64,000 bases of DNA, taken from the NCBI RefSeq assembly GCF_019754295.1, contig NZ_VIRV01000015.1:1-64000 (forward strand). Reading direction: 5' to 3'. Under the pieces are notes generated by a model. The model was not told the origin of the DNA. It was given only the letters and a program-made list of their open reading frames with translations, and did no database searches. The DNA comes from Sellimonas caecigallum (lineage in GTDB: Bacteria > Bacillota > Clostridia > Lachnospirales > Lachnospiraceae). The first letter of the stretch is position 1; each line of letters opens with the position of its first letter. The translations under genes were made by a program, and so were the position numbers. Below, piece by piece: positions 33,561 to 41,045 of this stretch.

Positions 33561-35360
33561 TTACTGTTGCTCCAAGCAAGGTTCCTTTGTACTTCCTGGT
33601 GCAGGGAGTCCTTTTTTTACAAGGACAACCTGGACGGCCTCGATCCGTTTGCTCATCCCTGTGGTCCCAGCTGATTCGCCGTTTTTCGCCCAGTCAAGCC
33701 AGCCATATGTCTGCACATGGGTTCTGTAGTACACATCGTAGTTGGCCGCCATATCTCCTGTCAGGCGGATCTGGATTGCTTCCACTCGTTTACTTTCTCC
33801 TTCTGTCCCAGCCAGTTCGCCGTTCTTTGCCCAGTCAAGCCAACCGTACGTCTGCACATGCGCCTTGTATTCGATGTCCCCGGCGTACTCCTGCCTTGCA
33901 AGACGGATCTTCAGTGCTTCCATACGCTTTGATTCCCCTGTCACTCCTCCGATCGCACCGTCCGATACTTCCGAAACCCAGCCGTACGTCTGCACGTGAG
34001 GCTGATAAGCGACACTGGCCAGTGCATTTTTGTCGAGGTACGCGTTTGCAGTACTTCCCGGCGCTTCGGAATTTTTCGGGACCATCTTTACCTGGATGGC
34101 TTCCATCTGTCTGCTGTATCCGCTTGACCCAGATGATTCGCCGTTCTTCGCCCAGCCAAGCCATCCGTATCCCTGCACATAAGCCCGGTAATAAAGGTCA
34201 AAATTTTCTGCCAGCTGTCCGGTCAGTTTAAGCTCTACCGCTTCCACGCGTTTGCTCTCCCCTTCTGTGCCAGCCAATTCGCCGTTCTTTGCCCAGTCAA
34301 GCCAACCGTACGTCTGCACATGGGTTCTGTACTGGATATCTCCTTCATACTCCTGGTTGAGAAGACGTATTTTCAGCGCCTCCATACGCTTGCCGATGAC
34401 TCCCGCCTGTTTGCCGTCTGTGACATCCGGCATCCATCCATATGTCTGTACATGGGCAGATACGGAAACCCGATTTTGGATCTGCTCAATCGGATCCGTC
34501 ATCCAGAAATTCAGATCCACATTTCCGTTGATCCCATCTACACTTCCCTCATTTGTACACTGCCACATATCGTACGGTTTTTCATATCCACAAGTTGGAT
34601 TGTAGCGCGCCACCCATTTTGACCAGCCTGAATTATCGAAAACCGGATCTGTGAGCCTCGTGGTCCACCAGTTGTAATTGGCATAAATTCCCACCTCGTA
34701 ACCTGCCTCCGATATCATATCGCAGTACGTCTTTGCAATCTGTCCGATGGTCGCGTTGTCCACAGATGCAGTCGTATCGTCTTCCAGATCATAATACACC
34801 GGGTATGTCGGCTGATGCCCCTCCAGAAGACGCAGCGTATGTTCTGCCTCGCTGACAGCATCTGCTGTATTTACAGAATAGGAATAGAGATATACGCCGT
34901 ACGGGATGCCAAGTCTTTCACACTCGGACACATTGTATTCCCAGTATTTGTCATCTCCGCCCTCAGCGCCTCCGCCGTATCCGCAGCGCAGGATGGCGAA
35001 ATCGATGCCGTCCGCCTTGACCTTTTCCCAGTCGATCTGTACCTGATAGTGACTGACATCGATCCCTTTTCTCGTGGCTCCTTCAATAATAGCGCCCACA
35101 TTGTTCCTGTAGTACCCGTCTACTTTTTCCCATGCATACTCATACTCGTCTGCATAGAGGGCCGGCATGTCAATGGGCTGCCCGTCTTTGTAACGGAAAC
35201 TGTTTTCTTTCCGCTCCTGCACCTGCGTATCTTCTTTATCAGAAAGTTCTGTCTGCACATCGCCTGCTGCGCTGCTTACGACACGCGGCAAAGTGATGCT
35301 TCCTGCGGCAATACAGACGCTCAGGAAAATACCGGCCATCTTATGAATTTTTCTTTTCAT
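33561..35360 (-). CDS. Secreted GH25 lysozyme with six ChW repeats
   Basis: A 599-residue secreted muramidase. The signal peptide (residues 1-31) is followed by a linker and a GH25 domain at about 97-290, with GIDVSHYQ (Asp 101) and the catalytic DLED (Asp 191, Glu 193). Six clostridial hydrophobic-with-Trp repeats, each built on HVQTYGWLDWAKNGE and EGESKR-x-EA, start near residues 301, 344, 390, 451, 497 and 544. They form two groups of three separated by a 20-residue linker. ChW domains are thought to bind cell-surface or host ligands. It has its own promoter and is likely a wall-remodelling or niche-interaction enzyme. Confidence 0.95.
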   Translation of the reverse strand: MKRKIHKMAGIFLSVCIAAGSITLPRVVSSAAGDVQTELSDKEDTQVQERKENSFRYKDGQPIDMPALYADEYEYAWEKVDGYYRNNVGAIIEGATRKGIDVSHYQVQIDWEKVKADGIDFAILRCGYGGGAEGGDDKYWEYNVSECERLGIPYGVYLYSYSVNTADAVSEAEHTLRLLEGHQPTYPVYYDLEDDTTASVDNATIGQIAKTYCDMISEAGYEVGIYANYNWWTTRLTDPVFDNSGWSKWVARYNPTCGYEKPYDMWQCTNEGSVDGINGNVDLNFWMTDPIEQIQNRVSVSAHVQTYGWMPDVTDGKQAGVIGKRMEALKIRLLNQEYEGDIQYRTHVQTYGWLDWAKNGELAGTEGESKRVEAVELKLTGQLAENFDLYYRAYVQGYGWLGWAKNGESSGSSGYSRQMEAIQVKMVPKNSEAPGSTANAYLDKNALASVAYQPHVQTYGWVSEVSDGAIGGVTGESKRMEALKIRLARQEYAGDIEYKAHVQTYGWLDWAKNGELAGTEGESKRVEAIQIRLTGDMAANYDVYYRTHVQTYGWLDWAKNGESAGTTGMSKRIEAVQVVLVKKGLPAPGSTKEPCLEQQ

Positions 35361-35411
35361 TGCTGCTCATTCCTTTCTATGATTCATATTTCATCATTTT
35401 CCCACTTCATG

Positions 35412-35440
35412 ATGGTAGTACACCCAGGAACTTTTGTCAA
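35412..35440 (-). promoter_or_regulatory. Promoter of the lysozyme gene
   Basis: -35 TTGACA (35435-35440), 17-base spacer, -10 TACCAT (35412-35417). Confidence 0.55.
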
Positions 35441-35610
35441 CTTTTTGCACGAAATGTGATAAAATGAAAACAGCCGCAGGAAAATTTTTATTTGGAAAAG
35501 ATTTTCGGGAAAAAGCAAAAATTTTTTCTAAAAGTGAATGGATTCGGATGTTTCAATCGTATTATAGATAAAATCAGGAATACCTGTCAAAAGAAGAGGA
35601 GGAATCATAA

Positions 35611-35961
35611 ATGAATAAAACACCAAAAAAAATCTTAGCTATTGTTGTCGCAGCTGTATCCGTTGTATCCATTGGAGCAATCAGCTCATTTGCGGCTGGT
35701 TCCGGATATGAGAGCAAAAAGAATTTTTCCGATACCAATCAAGATGGCATTTGTGACTATGTCGGAGAAGACTGCCACTATTTGGATACCGATAACAATG
35801 GTATCTGTGATAACTACGGGACGTGCCAAAATAACAGCATTTCTCAGGCCAATCACTGTAAGAATTATGTGGACGCCGATAACAATGGCATATGTGACAA
35901 TCAATCCCACTCACATAATGCAGGTCAGAGAAACAGGGCTCGGTGTAGAGGAAACAGATAG
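35611..35961 (+). CDS. Secreted protein with three Asp/Asn-Gly-Ile-Cys-Asp repeats
   Basis: A 116-residue precursor with a signal peptide cleaved near residue 29 (SSFAA). The mature part carries three repeats at about residues 41-49, 59-67 and 88-96 (DTNQDGICD, DTDNNGICD, DADNNGICD). Their spacing of acidic and Asn side chains resembles dockerin, EF-hand or thrombospondin type 3 calcium loops, each with one Cys after the loop. The C-terminus is basic and His-rich. No named family is recognised. A strong AGGAGG precedes the ATG, and the ECF sigma gene starts 13 bases after the stop. Confidence 0.8.
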   Translation: MNKTPKKILAIVVAAVSVVSIGAISSFAAGSGYESKKNFSDTNQDGICDYVGEDCHYLDTDNNGICDNYGTCQNNSISQANHCKNYVDADNNGICDNQSHSHNAGQRNRARCRGNR

Positions 35962-35974
35962 CAGGTGACAAGGA

Positions 35975-36460
35975 ATGCGGAACGAGCAAGATGTAAATAG
36001 GGCGATCGAACAATATTCCAATCTGGTTCGGCGGCTTTGCATGATACATCTAAAGAATTATGCAGACACCGAGGACATATTTCAAACTGTTTTTTTGAAA
36101 TATGCCCTCAGTTCTGTTTCGTTTGAAAACAAAGAGTATGAGAAATCCTGGTTTATTCGTGTCACGATCAACGCCTGCAAAGACTTGCTCAAAAGTTTTT
36201 TCCATAGCCGGACTACATCGCTGAATCAAGTTATGGAGCAGGCTGCATATCTCCCTCCGGATCACAGGGAGGTTCTGGAAGCCGTCCTCTCTCTCCCCAA
36301 AAAGTACAGAGATATCGTATACCTGTATTATTACGAGGAATATACCGCTCCCGAAATCAGCAGTATTTTGGGGAAAAATGTGAATACGGTGTACACGCTC
36401 CTGACGCGATCCAAAAATCTGCTCCGCGAAAAGCTTGGAGGTGATGGATATGAAATATAG
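35975..36460 (+). CDS. ECF-type RNA polymerase sigma factor
   Basis: A 161-residue sigma-70 protein with only regions 2 and 4. Region 2 is NLVRRLCMIHLKNYADTEDI through KSWFIRVTINACKDLLKS. Region 4 is LPKKYRDIVYLYYYEEYTAP with the helix-turn-helix VNTVYTLLTRSKNLLREK. It is held between the secreted repeat protein and the RsgI-like anti-sigma gene, whose start overlaps its last 11 bases. It probably recruits polymerase to this operon and to envelope genes once released from the anti-sigma factor. Confidence 0.93.
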   Translation: MRNEQDVNRAIEQYSNLVRRLCMIHLKNYADTEDIFQTVFLKYALSSVSFENKEYEKSWFIRVTINACKDLLKSFFHSRTTSLNQVMEQAAYLPPDHREVLEAVLSLPKKYRDIVYLYYYEEYTAPEISSILGKNVNTVYTLLTRSKNLLREKLGGDGYEI

Positions 36461-37223
36461 ACTGAAAGAAACTTTTGATCAGATAAAGGCTGAAGAAGAG
36501 TTGAAAAACAGGACAAAAGTCTTCGTTTCTGAAAAGATCCAAAACGATACTTCTTCAAAAGCGGGAACGGCCGGCCGTTCGATCCGTCGCCTTGCCCCTG
36601 TGTTTGTATGTATGGCAATCCTTTTGATTGGAAGTTACTGGCTTTATTTTACTCCAGCCTGGCAGATCAGTATCGATATAAATCCCTCTATAGAAATAAG
36701 TATGAATCGATTAAACAAAGTCATATCTGTAAAAAGCTACAATGAGGATGGTGCAGAACTGGCTGATCTTCTGGATGTCAAATACAAAAATTACGCTGAA
36801 GCAATCTGTCAGATATTGGAAAACGACGATATTGCAGCCTTATTATCAAATGACGAAATTTTGATGATCGGAGTTATTGGCAATGACGAAACCCAGTCTT
36901 CCAAAATACTTGCCGATATCGAATCCCTGGCGGAAGGAAAAAAGAACACCTACTGCTATTGCGTCCACTCAGACGAGGTGTCCGAAGCCCACAAAATGGG
37001 CCTTTCCTATGGAAAATACAAAGCCTTTTTAGATTTGCGGGCGTTGGATCCAGACATCACTGCCGATGACATGCGGGACATGACGATGAGAGAGATTCAG
37101 GACTTGATCGATGAACTATCCGGCAGTCAGGACAACGCGGCAGAAAAAACCGGCGACACCGACAGCAATACGCACCACCACACAGGCAAAAAACATAGAA
37201 ATTCCTACAAAGGCGGCGAATAA
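36450..37223 (+). CDS. RsgI-like membrane anti-sigma factor
   Basis: A 257-residue single-pass protein. A cytoplasmic N-terminus of about 48 residues that could bind sigma is followed by a helix at 50-67 and an external part that opens SIDINPSIEISMNRLNKVIS. That segment is the hallmark of the middle domain of RsgI-type anti-sigma-I factors. It is found here beside an ECF sigma, not SigI. The C-terminus is a His- and Lys-rich tail with no carbohydrate-binding module, unlike cellulosome RsgI proteins. The ATG at 36450 has GGAGGTG ahead and overlaps the sigma gene. Confidence 0.85.
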   Translation: MKYRLKETFDQIKAEEELKNRTKVFVSEKIQNDTSSKAGTAGRSIRRLAPVFVCMAILLIGSYWLYFTPAWQISIDINPSIEISMNRLNKVISVKSYNEDGAELADLLDVKYKNYAEAICQILENDDIAALLSNDEILMIGVIGNDETQSSKILADIESLAEGKKNTYCYCVHSDEVSEAHKMGLSYGKYKAFLDLRALDPDITADDMRDMTMREIQDLIDELSGSQDNAAEKTGDTDSNTHHHTGKKHRNSYKGGE

Positions 37224-37252
37224 AAGGGTGCAAAAATATGCTGCACCCTTTT
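37222..37252. terminator. Bidirectional terminator
   Basis: AAAAGGGTGCA/TGCACCCTTTT, eleven exact pairs around a nine-base loop, overlaps the stops of both the anti-sigma gene and the convergent coiled-coil gene. Confidence 0.85.
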
Positions 37253-38193
37253 CAAAGCTGTAGGACCAGCTGCTCCATTTCGTTTTCTTTCATCGTCTGT
37301 TCTGTAGCCATCTCCCCATACATACGTTTCAGCTGTTCCAGGACATTCTGGATCTGAAAACAAGTGAACTGGGCTCTTTCCCTTGACTTTTTGATTTTGT
37401 CATAGACAAGCCAATCTGTAAACAGTCCGTCGAAAAAATAATCTGCAAAATGAAGGAAGCTGCCGATCTCTACCTGAATATCTCCTGTAATTCGTTCTGT
37501 GACATCCGAAAGCTCCGTCCGAAAGCTGTGCAGCGCTGTCTGCAGCTCTTGTGTTTTAGCCTGTACCTGTTTGATATGATCATGTTTCATAAGATCTGTC
37601 ACAAGACCGCCCCCGAACAAATCTACCGTACTCCAGCTTTTGGCGCTGTCCAGGCTTTTCAAAATCTGGCTGGCTACAGAAAGCGCTTTCTCTCCCGCCT
37701 CCAGGGCCTCCTCGACCTCTTTTTTCTGATGCTGTAAAAATATCAGGCGTCTTTCGATTTCTGCAATTTTTTCTGCTCCCGGTATTTCTGCATTTTTTAT
37801 CTGTTCCTTCTTCTTTTCCAGCATTTTTTGATATTCTGCTTCACAGTTCTGAAGCTGAAGTGCCTTTCTCTCATAATAGGCGATATCTCCGTCTATCGCT
37901 CTGAGTGCATTCTCAGCTGCTTCATATTTTACCGCGGCGGCATACGCTTCTTCCTCTTCTTTTGTCATTTTTTCTCCTATTTTTCCGGTTGCTCTGTAGA
38001 AAAAAGCCGAAAGGCTTTTTGCGTTCAGTCGGTCTACATCTTTCTTTTCCTGCAGCATGATTTCTTTCAAATTTTGGGCTTTCGTTTCCATCTCTTTTCG
38101 CTGAACATAAAGGTCCTTCAATTTTGTATCTGTTTTCTTTTTTTCCATAACATCATGGTAAAGTCTCTGAAGCTCTTCATTGTAAAAATTCAT
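37252..38193 (-). CDS. Coiled-coil protein of unknown function
   Basis: A 313-residue cytosolic-looking protein with no signal or membrane segment. Residues 1-60, 90-185 and 205-240 are strongly charged heptad-like helices. A Gly-rich stretch (DLFGGGLVTDLMKH) breaks the helices near residue 200, and a hydrophobic block (FLHFADYFFDGLFTDWLVYD) lies near 250. I recognise no domain. The ATG at 38193 follows GAGGG. It stands alone between two terminators. Confidence 0.75.
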   Translation of the reverse strand: MNFYNEELQRLYHDVMEKKKTDTKLKDLYVQRKEMETKAQNLKEIMLQEKKDVDRLNAKSLSAFFYRATGKIGEKMTKEEEEAYAAAVKYEAAENALRAIDGDIAYYERKALQLQNCEAEYQKMLEKKKEQIKNAEIPGAEKIAEIERRLIFLQHQKKEVEEALEAGEKALSVASQILKSLDSAKSWSTVDLFGGGLVTDLMKHDHIKQVQAKTQELQTALHSFRTELSDVTERITGDIQVEIGSFLHFADYFFDGLFTDWLVYDKIKKSRERAQFTCFQIQNVLEQLKRMYGEMATEQTMKENEMEQLVLQL

Positions 38194-38338
38194 ACTTTTC
38201 CCTCTTTTCCATTTTTCTGTGCAGCCATTGGGTTTTCTGTTATTATAACATTTTGTCTTTGGGCTGTCATTTCTTTGTGTATAATCCTTTCGTTCCCATA
38301 ATAAGGCGAAAGGCAGAAGACTTTCCTGCAGAAAAAAA

Positions 38339-38371
38339 AACACCACAGTCTTTTTTCAAGACTGCGGTGTT
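38339..38371 (-). terminator. Terminator after tRNA-Thr
   Basis: AACACCACAGTCTT/AAGACTGCGGTGTT, a 14-pair stem (one wobble) with nine T residues after it on the leftward strand. It ends the tRNA transcript. Confidence 0.9.
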
Positions 38372-38380
38372 TTCTTAGTA

Positions 38381-38453
38381 AGCCGGAAATCGGACTTGAA
38401 CCGACGACCCCTTCATTACGAGTGAAGTGCTCTACCGACTGAGCTATTCCGGC
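38381..38453 (-). tRNA. tRNA-Thr (anticodon CGU)
   Basis: A 73-base cloverleaf. The acceptor is GCCGGAA/TTCCGGC, the D stem is GCTC/GAGC, and the anticodon stem CTTCA/TGAAG holds the loop CTCGTAA with anticodon CGT (reads ACG). The T arm is CGGTTCAAGTCCG. The 3' CCA is not encoded. A strong terminator follows. Confidence 0.95.
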
Positions 38454-38574
38454 CTGTGCTGTATTTTCTCAGAATATGAATGTTGCTGTGACAGCCACAA
38501 ATACTATTATATACATTTTTCTGGAAAATGCAACAACTTTTTTTATTTTTTTGTTTCGCATCAACAAACAGAAA

Positions 38575-38601
38575 GCAGATCACTTTTAAAAAATGATCTG
38601 C
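38575..38601 (-). terminator. Probable terminator after the SASP gene
   Basis: GCAGATCA/TGATCTGC with an A/T-rich inner extension, about 36 bases past the SASP stop. The following T run is short. Confidence 0.55.
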
Positions 38602-38637
38602 CCCCTGTTCTTTATTTTTCTTCCGTTCTAAATGGAG

Positions 38638-38844
38638 TTATTTACCTGCCATCTGTCTTTCCTGCTCTTCGATCATTTTCTTGACCATATAGCCACCTAC
38701 AGAACCGTTCTGTCTGGAAGTAAGATCTCCGTTGTATCCGTCTGTTAACGGAACACCAAGTTCGCTTGCTACCTCATATTTGAATTTGTCTAAAGCACCT
38801 TTCGCTTCTGGTACAGCTGCTTTATTAGATGAACGATTTGTCAT
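38638..38844 (-). CDS. Alpha/beta-type small acid-soluble spore protein
   Basis: A 68-residue DNA-binding protein that coats and protects spore DNA and is degraded at germination. It shows the protease site region KFKYEVASELGVPL and the second signature NGDLTSRQNGSVGGYMVKKM. The ATG at 38844 is eight bases after GGAGG. Monocistronic, downstream of recG. A sigma-G promoter is expected from the family, but I could not place one confidently. Confidence 0.95.
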   Translation of the reverse strand: MTNRSSNKAAVPEAKGALDKFKYEVASELGVPLTDGYNGDLTSRQNGSVGGYMVKKMIEEQERQMAGK

Positions 38845-38879
38845 GATAATGTCCTCCTTTATCGTCTTGTGTTTTTGTG

Positions 38880-38896
38880 TGTAACTATTTGTTACA
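38880..38896. promoter_or_regulatory. Palindrome upstream of the SASP gene
   Basis: TGTAAC-TATTT-GTTACA is an exact inverted repeat between the recG stop and the SASP ribosome site. It could be an operator or a short mRNA stem; no factor is known. Confidence 0.4.
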
Positions 38897-38897
38897 G

Positions 38898-40919
38898 TCA
38901 TAGTATATGGACATTTTCATGATTTACTCTGGAAAAAACAGGGATTTCTTCCGCTTCCGGCATCTGTGCTGCCTCGGATGCATTTTGCAGGATTTTTGCG
39001 TCCTGAAAAATATCGCCCAGCTTAAATTCCAAAAGTCCGCTCTGACGGATTCCAAACAAATCGCCCGGTCCTCTAAGTTTCAGATCTTCCGATGCGATAT
39101 AGAACCCATCGTTGGAATGATTCAATATGGAAAGTCGTTTTTTCGTCTCTTTTGTTTTTGAAGCACTCATGAAAATGCAGTACGATTGATGTCTGCCCCG
39201 GCCGACCCGGCCTCTGAGCTGATGAAGCTGGGCAAGCCCGAACCGCTCTGCATTTTCCACCATCATGACCGTCGCATTCGGCACATTGATCCCCACTTCA
39301 ATGACGGTGGTTGACACAAGAACCTGTATCTCATTTCTCGCAAAACGTTCCATGATGTCGTCTTTTTCAGCTTGTTTCATTTTTCCGTGCAGACAAGATA
39401 CCGAAATGCCGTTTCCAAGCTCTTCGGCCAGCATAGCCGAATAATCGGTAACATTTTCCGCCTCCAGGGCTTCGCTTTCTTCCACCATCGGACAGATCAC
39501 GTAGCACTGGCGCCCTTCTTCCACCTGGTTTTTGATAAACCGGTATGCTGTCTTGCGGTAGCCGGTATCCACCACACAGTTTTTGATAGGATGCCTGTTC
39601 TTTGGAAGCTCGTCGATCACAGACAGATCCATATCTCCATACAGGATGATAGCAAGGGTGCGCGGAATCGGAGTGGCGCTCATGACAAGAATGTGCGGCA
39701 TCATTCCTTTTTTGGCCAGCGCTTCCCTTTGGCGCACTCCAAATCGGTGCTGCTCATCCGTGATGACAAGGCCAAGATTTTTATAACTTACTTTTTCCTG
39801 TATAAGGGCGTGCGTTCCGATGATCAGATCAGCCTTACCGCTTTCGATCCTTTCATACGCCTCACGCTTTTCTTTCGCTTTCATAGACCCGGTCAAGAGT
39901 TCCACCTGGAATGGAATATCGTATTTCCCGAACATTTGGGCGATGGATTCATAATGCTGCTTTGCCAACACTTCGGTCGGTGCCATCATCGCTCCCTGAT
40001 ACCCGTTATAGACAGCTTCCAGAAGCGCCAGCACCGCCACAATCGTCTTTCCGGATCCAACATCGCCCTGCACGAGGCGTGACATCGCATACGGTCCTCC
40101 CATATTTTCTCTTATCTCTTCCCAGACTTTTTTCTGGGCTCCTGTCAGTTCAAAAGGAAGTTTTGTAAGAAACGCATCGACCTCTTCTTTTCTCTTTACA
40201 GGGCAAGTGTTGCTGGTATGCTCCTTTTTTTCCTTCAGCTTTCTGATTGCCAAAACAAATTCCAGAAACTCTTCGAAAACAAGCCTCTCCCTTGCCAGGA
40301 TAAACATCTCTTTATTTGCCGGGAAGTGGATTCCCCGAATGGCATAATTGTATTCGCAAAGATGATATTTTTTTCTGATAGCGTCCGGGAGCGTCTCTTT
40401 TTTCAGGTTTAGCTGTGAAAGTGCCTCCCGGACCGCTTTAATGACAGTCTGATTGGAAATACCTGCCGTCAGGGGGTAGAGTGGCTGCATTGTATTTCGC
40501 TTTTCCTCATATTTTTCTGCCGGAGCGAATAATTCCGGATGTTCCATGAGAAGAACGCCTTTCCGATTCACTATCCTTCCTCTCACAACAACACTGCTGC
40601 CGCTTTTCAGAGTATTTCGAAGAAATGGCATGCGGAACCAGACGACCTTTAAAGTCCCTGTCAGATCTTTGATAAACGCTGTCGTAACTTGCATCTTCCG
40701 GTTCGGAGAAACCTGAACACTTCCCCATACGCTGCCTTTAACTGCCATCACTTTCCCCTCCAACACTTCGCCTGCAGGGACCGGATCTTCATAAATATCA
40801 TATCCTCGAGGACAGCAGCGCAGAAGATCTCCCACAGTCTCGATGCCCATATTTCGGAAAAGCTTTTCTGTTTTTTCTCCTATACCTTTAATTTCTCTTA
40901 TTTTTGAATCTTCATTCAT
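38898..40919 (-). CDS. recG: ATP-dependent DNA helicase RecG
   Basis: A 673-residue helicase that reverses stalled replication forks and processes Holliday junctions. The N-terminal OB-fold wedge domain is followed by helicase motifs: LVQGDVGSGKTIVAVLA (Walker A), ITDEQHRFGVRQ (Walker B), VMSATPIPRTLA and HQLRGRVGRGRHQSYC (motif VI), with the RecG C-terminal lobe (LKLRGPGDLFGIRQSG). Full length. It lies after the DAK2 gene with a 126-base gap. Confidence 0.97.
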   Translation of the reverse strand: MNEDSKIREIKGIGEKTEKLFRNMGIETVGDLLRCCPRGYDIYEDPVPAGEVLEGKVMAVKGSVWGSVQVSPNRKMQVTTAFIKDLTGTLKVVWFRMPFLRNTLKSGSSVVVRGRIVNRKGVLLMEHPELFAPAEKYEEKRNTMQPLYPLTAGISNQTVIKAVREALSQLNLKKETLPDAIRKKYHLCEYNYAIRGIHFPANKEMFILARERLVFEEFLEFVLAIRKLKEKKEHTSNTCPVKRKEEVDAFLTKLPFELTGAQKKVWEEIRENMGGPYAMSRLVQGDVGSGKTIVAVLALLEAVYNGYQGAMMAPTEVLAKQHYESIAQMFGKYDIPFQVELLTGSMKAKEKREAYERIESGKADLIIGTHALIQEKVSYKNLGLVITDEQHRFGVRQREALAKKGMMPHILVMSATPIPRTLAIILYGDMDLSVIDELPKNRHPIKNCVVDTGYRKTAYRFIKNQVEEGRQCYVICPMVEESEALEAENVTDYSAMLAEELGNGISVSCLHGKMKQAEKDDIMERFARNEIQVLVSTTVIEVGINVPNATVMMVENAERFGLAQLHQLRGRVGRGRHQSYCIFMSASKTKETKKRLSILNHSNDGFYIASEDLKLRGPGDLFGIRQSGLLEFKLGDIFQDAKILQNASEAAQMPEAEEIPVFSRVNHENVHIL

Positions 40920-40983
40920 CTTCTTTTCTGCTCTTTCCTGTCTGCTTTTTGCGCTGTCAGGCGACTGTATTTCCTACATGCAA

Positions 40984-41013
40984 AGCGGAATGACAGTTTT
41001 CTGCCACTCCGCT
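40984..41013 (-). terminator. Hairpin after the DAK2 gene
   Basis: AGCGGAATGACAG pairs with CTGCCACTCCGCT (two wobbles in the leftward transcript) around TTTT. The following T run is weak, so it may attenuate rather than stop reading into recG. Confidence 0.5.
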
Positions 41014-41045
41014 GATGGTCCGTATATTGGTTGCTCTGCATGTTT

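Noticed and set aside
33700-34600. Repeats suggestive of a CRISPR or tandem DNA array
   Set aside because: The repetition follows codon phase and encodes ChW protein domains inside the lysozyme gene. There are no short uniform spacers.
38381-38453. tRNA gene as attachment site of an integrated element
   Set aside because: No integrase, direct repeat of the tRNA 3' end or phage gene is found in the window.
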